64,000 nucleotides of DNA from a virus: positions 1-64,000 of IMG/VR virus record IMGVR_UViG_3300025280_004467. The stretch is one strand, 5' to 3'. The position numbers and the translations under genes were made by a program. Positions within the stretch are counted from its first letter, which is position 1. Each line of letters begins with the position of its first letter. Shown in pieces: positions 32,219-42,341 of this stretch. The notes beneath the pieces are model-generated. The model was not told the DNA's origin, ran no database searches, and saw only the letters and a program-made list of their open reading frames with translations.

Positions 32219-33385
32219 ATGGCTATTTTTGAAGTACCAGGAGATACGGGCCCACCATTAGCGGTTTCTAAGCCGCTTCTTAGGGCTCCGAGAAACAAGT
32301 TAAAACCAGCCATTGAAATGTTCGGCCTAGATCCGAAAAAAGCAAAACTCCTTTCGGAAGCCCCGAAGAGTGCGCATACTGGAGTTGGTTGTACAAAAAG
32401 GCATGAGCCAACCGGCGTTTATGATACAGCTGAGTGTGAGCATTTTATTGGATTAAATGACTTAGATGGTTTCAGGGGAGGCGTTGGTATAGTATTAGGC
32501 AGAGACAGAACTCATTCTATTAATAGTGGTTATGGAGGTCAGGGAGATACTCAAGCATTTGCTATTAGAATAACAGCAGGTTATGGTTCATGTAATCCAG
32601 GATTTTTTGGTGCAAAAGGCCATTGGGCGGATACTGCTCCAAGCGGTGAACCACTTTTGCACAATCCTAGCAATAGGTATGATGGTGCAATGATATATTT
32701 AAGTCAAAAAACTGATGTTGATGATAATTTTTACTGTGCCAACGGGTCAATGGAAGGACCTGTTACAGGAAGATCTGCTATTGTTGTGAAGGCCGATGCA
32801 CTTCGTTTTATAAGTAGGGATGGCGGAATTAAAATAATTGCCAATTCTGATACTGAGCATACTGGAGGCCGGCCCACAAGAGCGCATACAAAGATTGATT
32901 TTTTGGTAAACAATGACGACAGAGATCTTCAACCTCTTGTTAAAGGGGATAATTTAAAAAATATGTTGTGGATGACACTCACGTATATGGATCATATCGT
33001 AAAACAAATTGCTAATTTAAATAAATCTCAACTATTGCTGAATAAGAAATTGGGTTCTCACAGACATGTGTTACCTTCAGGTATGAAAACTGTAATTCCG
33101 GATCCGATAAAGACTTTAGCAGCTGGTGGAGTTCCGGTGTATTATACAGTTGGTGAGTACGAAAGTCAATTTACACTTCCGGGACAGGGAGAATCTTCCC
33201 CATTTATTAGTACCGCTCCAAGCACTAGTGTATCAATAGGTGCAGCAGATCATGCGCTCCTTGCAGGCGGCATTCTTGACCAAAATTTATTCAATATCGC
33301 TAGTGCTCTACAGGGGTTGTCGCGAGACTATTTAAATGATTGGAGCGATGTTTATATTTTGAGTAGGCACGTAAATACTACGTAG
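32219..33385 (+). CDS. spike-like virion protein
   Basis: A 388-residue protein of structural type. The middle contains SAIVVKADALRFISRDGGIK and IIANSDTEH, beta-strand-rich text like the central spike of baseplate puncturing devices. It is followed by LVKGDNLKNMLWMTLTYMDH and a helical segment, then GSHRH and a Pro/Thr-rich tail. The N terminus is Pro/Lys-rich, and the Gly-rich 80-150 region contains several Cys and His residues (GVGCTKRHEP, TAECEHF). It starts 3 bases after the OB-fold protein, so both may belong to one hub/spike complex. I do not recognise a named family. Confidence 0.6.
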   Translation: MAIFEVPGDTGPPLAVSKPLLRAPRNKLKPAIEMFGLDPKKAKLLSEAPKSAHTGVGCTKRHEPTGVYDTAECEHFIGLNDLDGFRGGVGIVLGRDRTHSINSGYGGQGDTQAFAIRITAGYGSCNPGFFGAKGHWADTAPSGEPLLHNPSNRYDGAMIYLSQKTDVDDNFYCANGSMEGPVTGRSAIVVKADALRFISRDGGIKIIANSDTEHTGGRPTRAHTKIDFLVNNDDRDLQPLVKGDNLKNMLWMTLTYMDHIVKQIANLNKSQLLLNKKLGSHRHVLPSGMKTVIPDPIKTLAAGGVPVYYTVGEYESQFTLPGQGESSPFISTAPSTSVSIGAADHALLAGGILDQNLFNIASALQGLSRDYLNDWSDVYILSRHVNTT

Positions 33386-33394
33386 GAAAAACAA

Positions 33395-36300
33395 ATGTCA
33401 ATAACAACGACAGAAGACGGAAAAAGTTGGACTGAAAAAAAAGTTGGAGTCCCATGGATTGAAGGAACTGGACTGAACCAAAAAATATTTGTTGTTACTG
33501 ATCATATTGAACAAGCAACGTTGGGTTATACCGGTAATTGGAAGTCAGAATATGAGGCCGCCGCCAAAAAAAAGGCGCTACATGCTTTATTAGCGGAAGA
33601 CGCCAAAGCCGGCATCACTCAGGAACAGGTAACAAAATTATTACTACTTGTTACTAAAGAATCCGTACCCCATGTGTCTCCCCGTCCAGGTGATCCAGTT
33701 AAATTTCTATTTAGTATGGGATATCTTGAAACTGGCTTTGTTGATACCGGTGATATTGATCTGGAAGTAACTACATGGGATGTAAAGGATTTTGATACGG
33801 TTGAATTTAGTAGTTTTATAGAATTTTCAAGAAGGATGGAAGTTCTTGCTTTAAAATATGAAGAATATGAAGAAAAAACAATAAGTTCAGGAATTGTTTA
33901 TTTCGGACCAGGTGAGGGATATACAAGTTTTATTTTTAAAGATGAAGCAGAATCTTTAAGAGACGTATATGAGCAAGTTTGGGAAAGTTTAAAGAAAAAT
34001 GGTGTAAAAGCTCACGATTCATTTGGGATAATGTTTTCGGCCATCAGCAGCGCGGAAGAAGTAAGCTCTGACGAAGAGAAATTAAAAGAAGAATGGTTCA
34101 AAGACCAATACGGACAACCAGTATCTATTGTTGGATTATTCTCGGGAAGCCCAATGGATATCCTCGCGCCCCCGACTTTTTTGCCTAAAGGCTCTTTGAA
34201 TGATTTTTCTGGTTCTCCATTTAATGATCCGAGAAGATTATGGGTTATAAGACAAATAAAAGATTCAACTGGAGATATACAGCCATTTTTAGATCCTAGC
34301 GCAACATTATCTCTTGACGCCCCTCCGGGACAATTTCCAGGATTTTCTTCGAAGGACGTTAAATTTCTATGTGAATCTCCAGCTTTTGCAAAAGGAATTC
34401 CACAATTTACTCATGATGAGTTTGTTAAAAAATATCTACGTCCAAAACCATCTCCAATTCCTGAAGGAATTGCTTCTCAAGGCTCTGGTAACAAATTTGC
34501 ACAGTTTAAAGCTGCATTATTTAACTGGGATGAAATTGGTAAAGACTTTACTGCTGTTGGGACTGAGGGTGAATTTCTTAAGAAAAACTTCACGAGTGAC
34601 AACATCTTAAGAGAAGCAGTCGGTAATAGAAGAACAAATATATCAGACTATGTTGGTGATTATTTTATGGGTCAGCTTCCCGGCCGGCCTAAAAAAATTC
34701 GTTCATTGCATGATGCATGGAGGTACTTTTTATCCAGAATGGATCTTCCAACTCTTATTGAAGAAGCACTAGAATGTATGTATTTGGATTTTTCTATTGA
34801 TGACATCGTTGATGTTCTTTGCGACCAAATGTTAGAAAAGTTATTCAAGATTGATTTGGAAAAATTAGATAAACTTGCATCAGCAATGGACACTGGTGAA
34901 TATTCACAGCATGAAATAGCTGGTATATCAAGTTCAGATGTAGCAGCTATTGTAAGATCGGCAATTGGAAAAGCAGTATCAGAGAATGCAGGTAAAAAAT
35001 TATCAGAAACAAAATTAGCGGATGAGACAGCCATCGAACTCGCAAAAGCTTTAGATGATGAATTCACCAGCAAGGGGTGGCGAAGATTTCTTTGCAATGT
35101 AATTGTTTATTCCGCTGGTTGGATGTTGGGAAAAGGATTTGGAACAACTTCAGACACAATTAAAAAATTAAAAAATCCTGAACTCAACCAAGAAGAAAAA
35201 AGTCCGATTCCTCCTTATGAAAAGTGTGATGTTACATTTAAAAGTCTTAATGAAGTTCCAATTGTTGGAACACTATATGACATGGCTATGCGCGAGGCAC
35301 AAAAGAAAATTGATGAAAAAATTCAGCAATGGATTGAAAAAATATTGGTTAGACCTGTTCGTGCAGCTATTTGGTCTTGGCAGAAATGGTGTATTGAAGA
35401 TGAAGAAAATAAAGATCATAATTATGGTGGAATTAGTTTAGATGATATGCCCAGATCTCCAAATGATGATACAAAATTAAAAGAACAGTTTTTTGGAGAC
35501 ACATTTGATTTTGAAACCTTTCTTCGAAATTTATTTGGCGCATTAACTCCTAGAGAAATATGCGGATTAATGAGTGGCAATAAGCCATCTGATAAAATTG
35601 CTCGTTTTGTTGTGCAATATGTTCAGACTTATCCGTTAGCTCCGGAACAATTAAAAAACAAAGTATCTGATGAGGCAAAAATTGTTTCATTTTTTTCTTC
35701 TTTATCAACTTATTTTGACACTTCTGTATGTAAGAATATTGGTGAATATCCGGAAAATCTTATTACTGGGCCATGTGATCCTCAAGACCTTAATTATGCA
35801 GAAGAAGCATATAGGGAGGCATTGAAAAAATTAGGACTTTCTCCGGAGGATATTGATGAGCAAGTAGAAGAAAAGAGGAAAATAATCCTTAAGGATATAG
35901 CTGATGCAGTTGCAAAATTATCTGAAGATACAACCGGATTAACTGAAGAGTTAGAAAAAGCAATTAAACAAACAGCGCAGGAGAACTTTAAAAATGCTAT
36001 AGCTGGCTCAGGTGAAAACGATTCACCAACTGGGTTTTCTATTATTTTAGATACCATATTAGATGCTGTGATAGCTAGCTTCAAAAGCGATATTGAAAAA
36101 TTTTATCAAATAATAGCAGCGAATACACCATTTTTTGAACAAGTCTATGATAAACTTTTGGATTTATCTAAACAAAGAATAATAGGTACAGATATATCGG
36201 CGCCCCACGCCATATATGGTAAACCTCTAGAGCACAATGTTTCCAAATGGCACAATTATAATTTAAAAGTAGATACTGATGTTCTTTCGGTTGTTGATGG

Positions 36301-39300
36301 AACTGCAATATGTGAAGAAATAGCAAGACAAAAGGCGTTAATGAAAAAGATCATGGGCACCGCCGATTGGGAATTATGTCCTCGCCCGGGGGAAATGGCC
36401 AAGCTAAAAGCCGACAATGCCGAACCCCTTCCACACTGGATGTACGGAGAATATGTAAGAATAGCTTCGGCAATGAATTATAAAACATTTCCCCCAGCGG
36501 TAAATTGGAACGACATGACCGACGCGGGTTGGTGGTTCCCCTACCTAGGCGGCGCCGGTCTCGCGGGTGAGGTGTCCACGGTGAAACATAATAAATATTT
36601 TCATGGCTGGGCAGAATCGGGAATGGAGGTGATTCCAAACATGTTTGATCCCGCGGGCATGTTGCAACCTCCGTCTCCTAACTACTTACTTAATTTTACC
36701 CAAGAAGAATTAGATGATCTTTTTAGAATCGCTTTTAGATATTACGCAAGATATACATACAATTATAATCTAGGTTCTACGAGTGCTAATAATACTGAAT
36801 GGGGTTGGGGAAATCCAAAATCGGAATCCTCGATATTAAGGCCAAAATCTTTGCCCGGAAATGAAGATTTTGATAAAGTTGTATTTTATGGCTATTCTTC
36901 TTTTCTTATGGACCCGGTTGATTTAAAAGATGAAGATGTGGCAAGTTATCTAGATGATGTTGATTTTAGATGCGGCCACCGTGGCCCAGGCCCAACCCCA
37001 ACAGGACATTCTAGCGGAAATGAGTATGATAACCATTTAAATTGGTCAGAATTACTAAGTATAATGCAGACTGGACGAGTTTATGCAGACATCCCGCCAT
37101 CTCTAAGCGCGTTCACCACCAATGCTTTGGGTTTGCCTGGTGCGTATCTGGAAACAGGTCAAACGCGTCACGTGCTCTATATGGGTCCGGAGGGCTTTCC
37201 CACCGAGAACGAAGCGGACAAATATGATCTATTTATAGATTCTGATAAAATAATGGAGGAATTAAGTTGGGGCATTTATGGAGGAACAGGGTGGAATCTT
37301 AGTTCTACAAAAGAGTGTTTATTAAGAATATTTTTGTTTAGATTTATTGGATCTGATATCACAGGAGGAACAACTAATTACACGTGGAACGGCGGCCACC
37401 GCGAGGTGGGTACCTACCATGCACGCTACACGTGGCTCCAGGACTGGCAAAACGGCGACCCGATACGCCCGGTGTATTTTGATCCAGCACCCCGCGCCTT
37501 CGGCCCAACGATGTTGGAAGGCGCCTTACCATCTGAGTTTTATGATGAATGGGACATAGACGATTATTCAAATCTTATTGGCGGACACATGGAAAGAGCA
37601 CTATATTATTATGAATATGGATTAGATTTTCATCCGGGGTATTCCTATTTTCCTTACAACATTTCTGGTCAATTAAATTTTATATTTAGTGAAAAGAAAA
37701 ATGATAGCAATTTCGAAGGCCCTTTTCATAGCTTAACTTTGGATGAATTTAAATTTTCAGAATTGGCGGAAGCCAATTGGGCAACCCCGGGGTTTAGATA
37801 TGCACTCGGGAGCGGCGGGCTCTCGAGCGACCTGGCGGAGGAAGTTGGAGAACAGCAACCCGTAGCTCAAGATACACCATATTATGGCCCTATTATTCAT
37901 GAGGACGGACCACTTGAAGGTCAAAAAGTTCCCCTTTGGCAAATCATGTCGAAGCCCGAGATGGTGAAAATGTTGGAGTGCCAAGCATATGAACAATCTA
38001 TAGCAGGCCAGCTTGATTATGAAGGATTGTTTAATTTTGGCTTGCTGTCTCAGTTAGATAGTGAAGTAACTGTAATTGAAGATGAAAATTCTTATTGTAT
38101 TATTGATCGATATGGATTTATAAGCAGTTTCACCACCACAAAAAGATATGAAGAAAGAGATAGGTTAATAGGCGTAGAAGTAGATCTTACAATTCCAGAA
38201 GACGCAAAAGATTATACGAATGATCAAGCAGGCAGATATAAAAAAATAGTTGATATATTTGCTGACACTGAAATAATGGGCCCAGATACAATAATTCCTG
38301 GACCAAGTTTATCTCAAACTATAGATAAAAGTTATGCTTTGCAGCCTCAAGTTTTTCAAAAATATTTGATTAATAAAATCAAAGATGGGCCCGTAGCAAT
38401 GAGAGATTATGGAACCCCCAGCACTACAGGTTGGGAACCCGAATCCGGCAAAACTATTTTTCACCATCTTATAACTAAGTTGGCCGGCGGCTGGGCCGGT
38501 TCAGGAGATCCTCCGCAAGGATGGAATTATGATCCCGTCTCACCATATAATCTATATGCGATTTTATTTAGACACGTAATAAAACATATTTCTTCTTTAG
38601 CATATGCGCAAAAAAATATCTTAAAAGATTTTTTGGAAAATATAGACATTGCTAAAATGCAATTTTCTTTGGATTCAATTAAAAATAAGGCAATAAAAGA
38701 TTATCAGTCGTTGGTAGATGAATCTGATCCATGGACCGGGCAAAATCTTCCTTCTATAGAGGACCTTATGTTGGCGGTTGATGACGAAGGCCGCGGCGGC
38801 ATCGCCGCTAGAGTGCTTATTAAAATTTTAATATTAGAATATTTTACACGAGCAGTAGGAATGACAGTTGTATTTAATTTGAAAGATAGTATGGAAGACG
38901 ATATAATAATGAATTTTTTCACAGCAGAAATATCGAACCCGGTGATGCAGTTTTATGCAGATCAAACAACAGATCCAAAGGTTCTTTTTGGTTTAATGTT
39001 CAAATTAGAAAAGTTAATAAAGACAACTTTGGAAGAAGGAATGGAGGATGTTATTAATTTATTTACAAGTTTATATTCGATTGAAGGATATGATAGTGCT
39101 ATAGATCAGGTTGTTTTGAAGAATGAACAAATATATGATTTAGCAAAAATGTATAATGAACTTGAAGTTGCTGAATTCACAACCGGGCAGCAAACGCCCA
39201 TGAACAGATTAAGAATATCAGAAGATATTATATCACCATTCACGACGTCTGATCAGATAAGTTCTTTAACATATGCTGAACCAAGATTTTCGCACCCTGT

Positions 39301-41884
39301 GGTGACCTCCCCCGACGACCAAGGCTGGGTAACGACCTGGCACACTTATGAAAATGAGGGCTTTATTTTAGAAAAGTATATAAAAATTAAATTTCATCCG
39401 ATGAATAAAATGTTCAGTAACTTAGTTGATGCAGGGTACACCGCGGAAGAATCTACCGAAATGGCGGATAAAATATTTAAACTTCCCATTGAATATAGAG
39501 GTGAAATGTATTTCGACGATCCCGGCAAGCCAGTTTATATGAACATAGAAGACTTTCAAGAAGCTTTTGGGATCAAAGCGGCTGGTTCTCTTGATGGTTC
39601 GATATTTGATTGGAAACAGACCCCGGGCCTCGGCTTCCCGGATGATTTTGCTGATGCAATTGATGAACTCTCTAAGGATTCTAATTGGGAAACATTGGGC
39701 TATGAAACTCAGGGTGCGGTCGCCATACAAGAAGAATTAGCATTTTTAGAGCAGTTGTGCACTATTGCGCAAATACCCGCGGCATCGATGGCTCAAGGTA
39801 GCATTCCTGGTATTGTGACGATGGACTGGGCCGATTTATCAGTGACAAACATAGCCTTCGCACCAGATGATTACATGCTCGGTGTCGGAGTTGAAGAAGA
39901 AACATATTATTTGTTAAATCAAATGTCAACAGGTGATCCTCGTTTTATCGACACCGGCCAAGATAAGTTGGGTCAAACTCGGCCACATGCTTATAAGTAT
40001 CTTGAACATTTAAATGGCGGCCAAGTTTATTATAATGGTGGAGTAAGTGAGAAGGATGGTTATATGAGGTCCTGCCTTGAAAAGGGCGCCCTGACTAAAC
40101 CGCAATATTGGTCCGGACGCGCCTATCTTCCTCTTTTTTCACAAGATGTCTTTTCATTTATTTCAGAAGAACATAGAACATTGTTAACAAATATTGCTTT
40201 TAGGTATTACACAATGAAATATTTTGGGGACTATACTGGATTTAAGATTCGAAACCCATGGGAGTTGGCGGGAACAAGCAAGGGGAGAGAAATTTTAAGT
40301 ATAATTTTTCATGGAGATCGGGTTAGTGTTCCGGCGTTGATCAACGGTACTGCAACTTCTTTCGATAATTCTTCTTTGGAAGTGGGAGAATTTTATGGAG
40401 AAGCAAAGGGAATTGCTGAAATGATGTTCCCCAAAAGGCACAAGGGGGGTAACTGGAGTCTCACTGTAGGTAAGAATGAAGAAGGTACAAGGGACCTCGA
40501 CCGCTTTGACTTGGCAAAGACCAGCAAGGCGGGTTCGGACACCAAATGGGAGCACGCTGGTATGTGGTTCGAAGACCCCATCGCGAAAGTTCCTAATATT
40601 TTCCAATCGTTCCTACGAGCCAGCGACCCCGCCGGGAACGTCCTCGGGCCACCGGCGGGTACCGGATCTCCTGACTATTACACTCCCATTGAAAAAGATG
40701 TGTTCTTACCACTCTGGACCTTCGATTACGACACTGACAGCACGTGCTCAATAACCATGGGTTCGCCAATATGGACCAGAACTACGACCACGCAGCTTCC
40801 CCCTGATGTGGCTCCATTCTTAGGAGAAGACTACGCCTGGTCGCTTATTGAGCCACAGGTGACATTGTTCCAACAGACTGTTGGCCCTATGTTCCAGACC
40901 CAGGAGGAATTCGAAAGATATATGTTATTTGGTTTGTTTTTTGGATTTGATGCCGGATCGGATAACAATTGGCGCATGCTCAAAAATCAATCGACCAATG
41001 GTGCAGACGTTTTTGAGTTTGGCCAGAATCCCTTCTTCCAGAATTGGACCACATCTTACCAAAGAGATCTTTATCTTGCAATGAAATTATATAAAAATGG
41101 AATGCCGGAAATAGGACTTACTACGAGTCCAATTGATATATTCACAAATGGTGTGTTAATAACAGATACTTTACAATTTGCTCAAGAAGTTTCTGGAGAG
41201 TCGTGGGGAAGTCAGATGTCAACTTTTGCCGAGGAAGCCGCATATGGAGTTAGGTTGTCATGTCTTCTCCCTCGGAATATCCAACCCGCGAATGCAACGT
41301 TGGTGGGCGAAACTGGAGAATTTTGGGAAAGGCCTTTATCTAAAAACAAACAAAACAATGATCAAAATGAGTCATTTTATGATTTTGTGAGTCATTCGAC
41401 TTACGGAGTCACTCCGGGCTATACAGAGAGTCTCTTAACTATCAAAAGACTTAAGGCATATGCAATAAGAGAAATGATTAGGCTTAACTCCAACCCCGAG
41501 GCAGAAAGCCCAATGTACATGGATGGAACCACACCAGGAATGTTAACATTCCTACTTCCCCTTCTCGAAGAAGAACATGATGTTACAAATTCAACAACTC
41601 TTTTGTCGCTATTGTCAGACAATTGGTACGAAAAAACAAATTGGAAGCAAGATGATAGAACAAATGACTTGTCTCTATATAATGAAATGAAAAAAAGAAA
41701 AGAATTTAGATTATTGTTTGATTATATATTTCCAGTTAAAAGAATGTTATCGTTGGTAACAATACACAATTTCTTAAGTTTGAGCGGAATTATTAGCCAA
41801 TCTGCTGGAGCAGCAGAGCCAAAGGATGTTTTTGCAGCAACTAAAAAATTACTTTCTGACCTTTCATTATCCAATAAATCTTAG
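33395..41884 (+). CDS. giant virion protein, 2829 residues, function unknown
   Basis: One uninterrupted frame of 2829 codons between spike-like and gp25-like genes, so a tail or baseplate protein is likely. It is mostly acidic, helical in the first 1000 residues (for example AYREALKKLGLSPEDIDEQV), and Trp/Tyr/Gly/Pro-rich later. The phrase IAFRYY occurs twice, about 1000 residues apart (DLFRIAFRYYARYTYNY and LTNIAFRYYTMKYFGDY), suggesting an internal duplication. Several GC-rich patches interrupt AT-rich DNA (36350-36660, 37050-37220, 37380-37530, 40420-40900), and encode Trp- and Gly-rich loops. There are no long hydrophobic helices typical of a tape measure, and no known enzyme motif. AGGAAA precedes the ATG. 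Confidence 0.75.
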   Translation: MSITTTEDGKSWTEKKVGVPWIEGTGLNQKIFVVTDHIEQATLGYTGNWKSEYEAAAKKKALHALLAEDAKAGITQEQVTKLLLLVTKESVPHVSPRPGDPVKFLFSMGYLETGFVDTGDIDLEVTTWDVKDFDTVEFSSFIEFSRRMEVLALKYEEYEEKTISSGIVYFGPGEGYTSFIFKDEAESLRDVYEQVWESLKKNGVKAHDSFGIMFSAISSAEEVSSDEEKLKEEWFKDQYGQPVSIVGLFSGSPMDILAPPTFLPKGSLNDFSGSPFNDPRRLWVIRQIKDSTGDIQPFLDPSATLSLDAPPGQFPGFSSKDVKFLCESPAFAKGIPQFTHDEFVKKYLRPKPSPIPEGIASQGSGNKFAQFKAALFNWDEIGKDFTAVGTEGEFLKKNFTSDNILREAVGNRRTNISDYVGDYFMGQLPGRPKKIRSLHDAWRYFLSRMDLPTLIEEALECMYLDFSIDDIVDVLCDQMLEKLFKIDLEKLDKLASAMDTGEYSQHEIAGISSSDVAAIVRSAIGKAVSENAGKKLSETKLADETAIELAKALDDEFTSKGWRRFLCNVIVYSAGWMLGKGFGTTSDTIKKLKNPELNQEEKSPIPPYEKCDVTFKSLNEVPIVGTLYDMAMREAQKKIDEKIQQWIEKILVRPVRAAIWSWQKWCIEDEENKDHNYGGISLDDMPRSPNDDTKLKEQFFGDTFDFETFLRNLFGALTPREICGLMSGNKPSDKIARFVVQYVQTYPLAPEQLKNKVSDEAKIVSFFSSLSTYFDTSVCKNIGEYPENLITGPCDPQDLNYAEEAYREALKKLGLSPEDIDEQVEEKRKIILKDIADAVAKLSEDTTGLTEELEKAIKQTAQENFKNAIAGSGENDSPTGFSIILDTILDAVIASFKSDIEKFYQIIAANTPFFEQVYDKLLDLSKQRIIGTDISAPHAIYGKPLEHNVSKWHNYNLKVDTDVLSVVDGTAICEEIARQKALMKKIMGTADWELCPRPGEMAKLKADNAEPLPHWMYGEYVRIASAMNYKTFPPAVNWNDMTDAGWWFPYLGGAGLAGEVSTVKHNKYFHGWAESGMEVIPNMFDPAGMLQPPSPNYLLNFTQEELDDLFRIAFRYYARYTYNYNLGSTSANNTEWGWGNPKSESSILRPKSLPGNEDFDKVVFYGYSSFLMDPVDLKDEDVASYLDDVDFRCGHRGPGPTPTGHSSGNEYDNHLNWSELLSIMQTGRVYADIPPSLSAFTTNALGLPGAYLETGQTRHVLYMGPEGFPTENEADKYDLFIDSDKIMEELSWGIYGGTGWNLSSTKECLLRIFLFRFIGSDITGGTTNYTWNGGHREVGTYHARYTWLQDWQNGDPIRPVYFDPAPRAFGPTMLEGALPSEFYDEWDIDDYSNLIGGHMERALYYYEYGLDFHPGYSYFPYNISGQLNFIFSEKKNDSNFEGPFHSLTLDEFKFSELAEANWATPGFRYALGSGGLSSDLAEEVGEQQPVAQDTPYYGPIIHEDGPLEGQKVPLWQIMSKPEMVKMLECQAYEQSIAGQLDYEGLFNFGLLSQLDSEVTVIEDENSYCIIDRYGFISSFTTTKRYEERDRLIGVEVDLTIPEDAKDYTNDQAGRYKKIVDIFADTEIMGPDTIIPGPSLSQTIDKSYALQPQVFQKYLINKIKDGPVAMRDYGTPSTTGWEPESGKTIFHHLITKLAGGWAGSGDPPQGWNYDPVSPYNLYAILFRHVIKHISSLAYAQKNILKDFLENIDIAKMQFSLDSIKNKAIKDYQSLVDESDPWTGQNLPSIEDLMLAVDDEGRGGIAARVLIKILILEYFTRAVGMTVVFNLKDSMEDDIIMNFFTAEISNPVMQFYADQTTDPKVLFGLMFKLEKLIKTTLEEGMEDVINLFTSLYSIEGYDSAIDQVVLKNEQIYDLAKMYNELEVAEFTTGQQTPMNRLRISEDIISPFTTSDQISSLTYAEPRFSHPVVTSPDDQGWVTTWHTYENEGFILEKYIKIKFHPMNKMFSNLVDAGYTAEESTEMADKIFKLPIEYRGEMYFDDPGKPVYMNIEDFQEAFGIKAAGSLDGSIFDWKQTPGLGFPDDFADAIDELSKDSNWETLGYETQGAVAIQEELAFLEQLCTIAQIPAASMAQGSIPGIVTMDWADLSVTNIAFAPDDYMLGVGVEEETYYLLNQMSTGDPRFIDTGQDKLGQTRPHAYKYLEHLNGGQVYYNGGVSEKDGYMRSCLEKGALTKPQYWSGRAYLPLFSQDVFSFISEEHRTLLTNIAFRYYTMKYFGDYTGFKIRNPWELAGTSKGREILSIIFHGDRVSVPALINGTATSFDNSSLEVGEFYGEAKGIAEMMFPKRHKGGNWSLTVGKNEEGTRDLDRFDLAKTSKAGSDTKWEHAGMWFEDPIAKVPNIFQSFLRASDPAGNVLGPPAGTGSPDYYTPIEKDVFLPLWTFDYDTDSTCSITMGSPIWTRTTTTQLPPDVAPFLGEDYAWSLIEPQVTLFQQTVGPMFQTQEEFERYMLFGLFFGFDAGSDNNWRMLKNQSTNGADVFEFGQNPFFQNWTTSYQRDLYLAMKLYKNGMPEIGLTTSPIDIFTNGVLITDTLQFAQEVSGESWGSQMSTFAEEAAYGVRLSCLLPRNIQPANATLVGETGEFWERPLSKNKQNNDQNESFYDFVSHSTYGVTPGYTESLLTIKRLKAYAIREMIRLNSNPEAESPMYMDGTTPGMLTFLLPLLEEEHDVTNSTTLLSLLSDNWYEKTNWKQDDRTNDLSLYNEMKKRKEFRLLFDYIFPVKRMLSLVTIHNFLSLSGIISQSAGAAEPKDVFAATKKLLSDLSLSNKS

Positions 41885-41921
41885 TATAGACATATTTATA
41901 TTTGAGGAGACTTATTAAAAA

Positions 41922-42308
41922 ATGCCATTAGGATTATCGCCCAAACTTCCATTACAGATGGATACAATGGTTGGTTCTTACGCTCTAAACCGAACTTATT
42001 TACAAATGATAAAGCAAAATTTTAAAAATTTGCTATTAACAAATCCAGGTGAGAGAATAATGGACATCAGATTTGGTGTCGGTCTTAGTAGATTTTTGTT
42101 TGAACAAAACTCTGCGGAGGTAAAAGGCCACATAGTGTCCAGTATATCTACACAAGTTAATTTATATATGCCATTTATAAAAATAAACCAGATTATATTT
42201 CAAGAAGATACAGAAGATCTGCCCGTTGATCCCAATAGTCTGCAAATGACAATTAATTATTCGATACTTCCAATTGGGGCTTCTGATTTTGTTGATATAA
42301 GTCTTTGA
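41922..42308 (+). CDS. 25: gp25-like baseplate wedge protein
   Basis: A 128-residue protein of the GPW/gp25 family. NFKNLLLTNPGERIMDIRFG and GLSRFLFEQNSAEVKGHIVS are the conserved motifs, and the small size is as in T4. It is a baseplate wedge component near the central hub in contractile tails. GAGGAG precedes the start. TATTTATA lies at 41893-41900 in the short gap. This gene with the gp6-like gene downstream is the main proof of a contractile-tail (myovirus-type) virion. Confidence 0.92.
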   Translation: MPLGLSPKLPLQMDTMVGSYALNRTYLQMIKQNFKNLLLTNPGERIMDIRFGVGLSRFLFEQNSAEVKGHIVSSISTQVNLYMPFIKINQIIFQEDTEDLPVDPNSLQMTINYSILPIGASDFVDISL

Positions 42309-42341
42309 TATAACTAATTAAGAAAAAGGATTTTTTAAAAA

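Noticed and set aside
36351-36638. Minus-strand frame in the 2829-residue gene
   Set aside because: It is an antisense artefact of a GC-rich patch where stop codons are rare.
33395-41884. Diversity-generating retroelement as the source of GC-rich patches
   Set aside because: No reverse transcriptase or template repeat is visible in the window, and the patches are not marked by adenine-specific changes.
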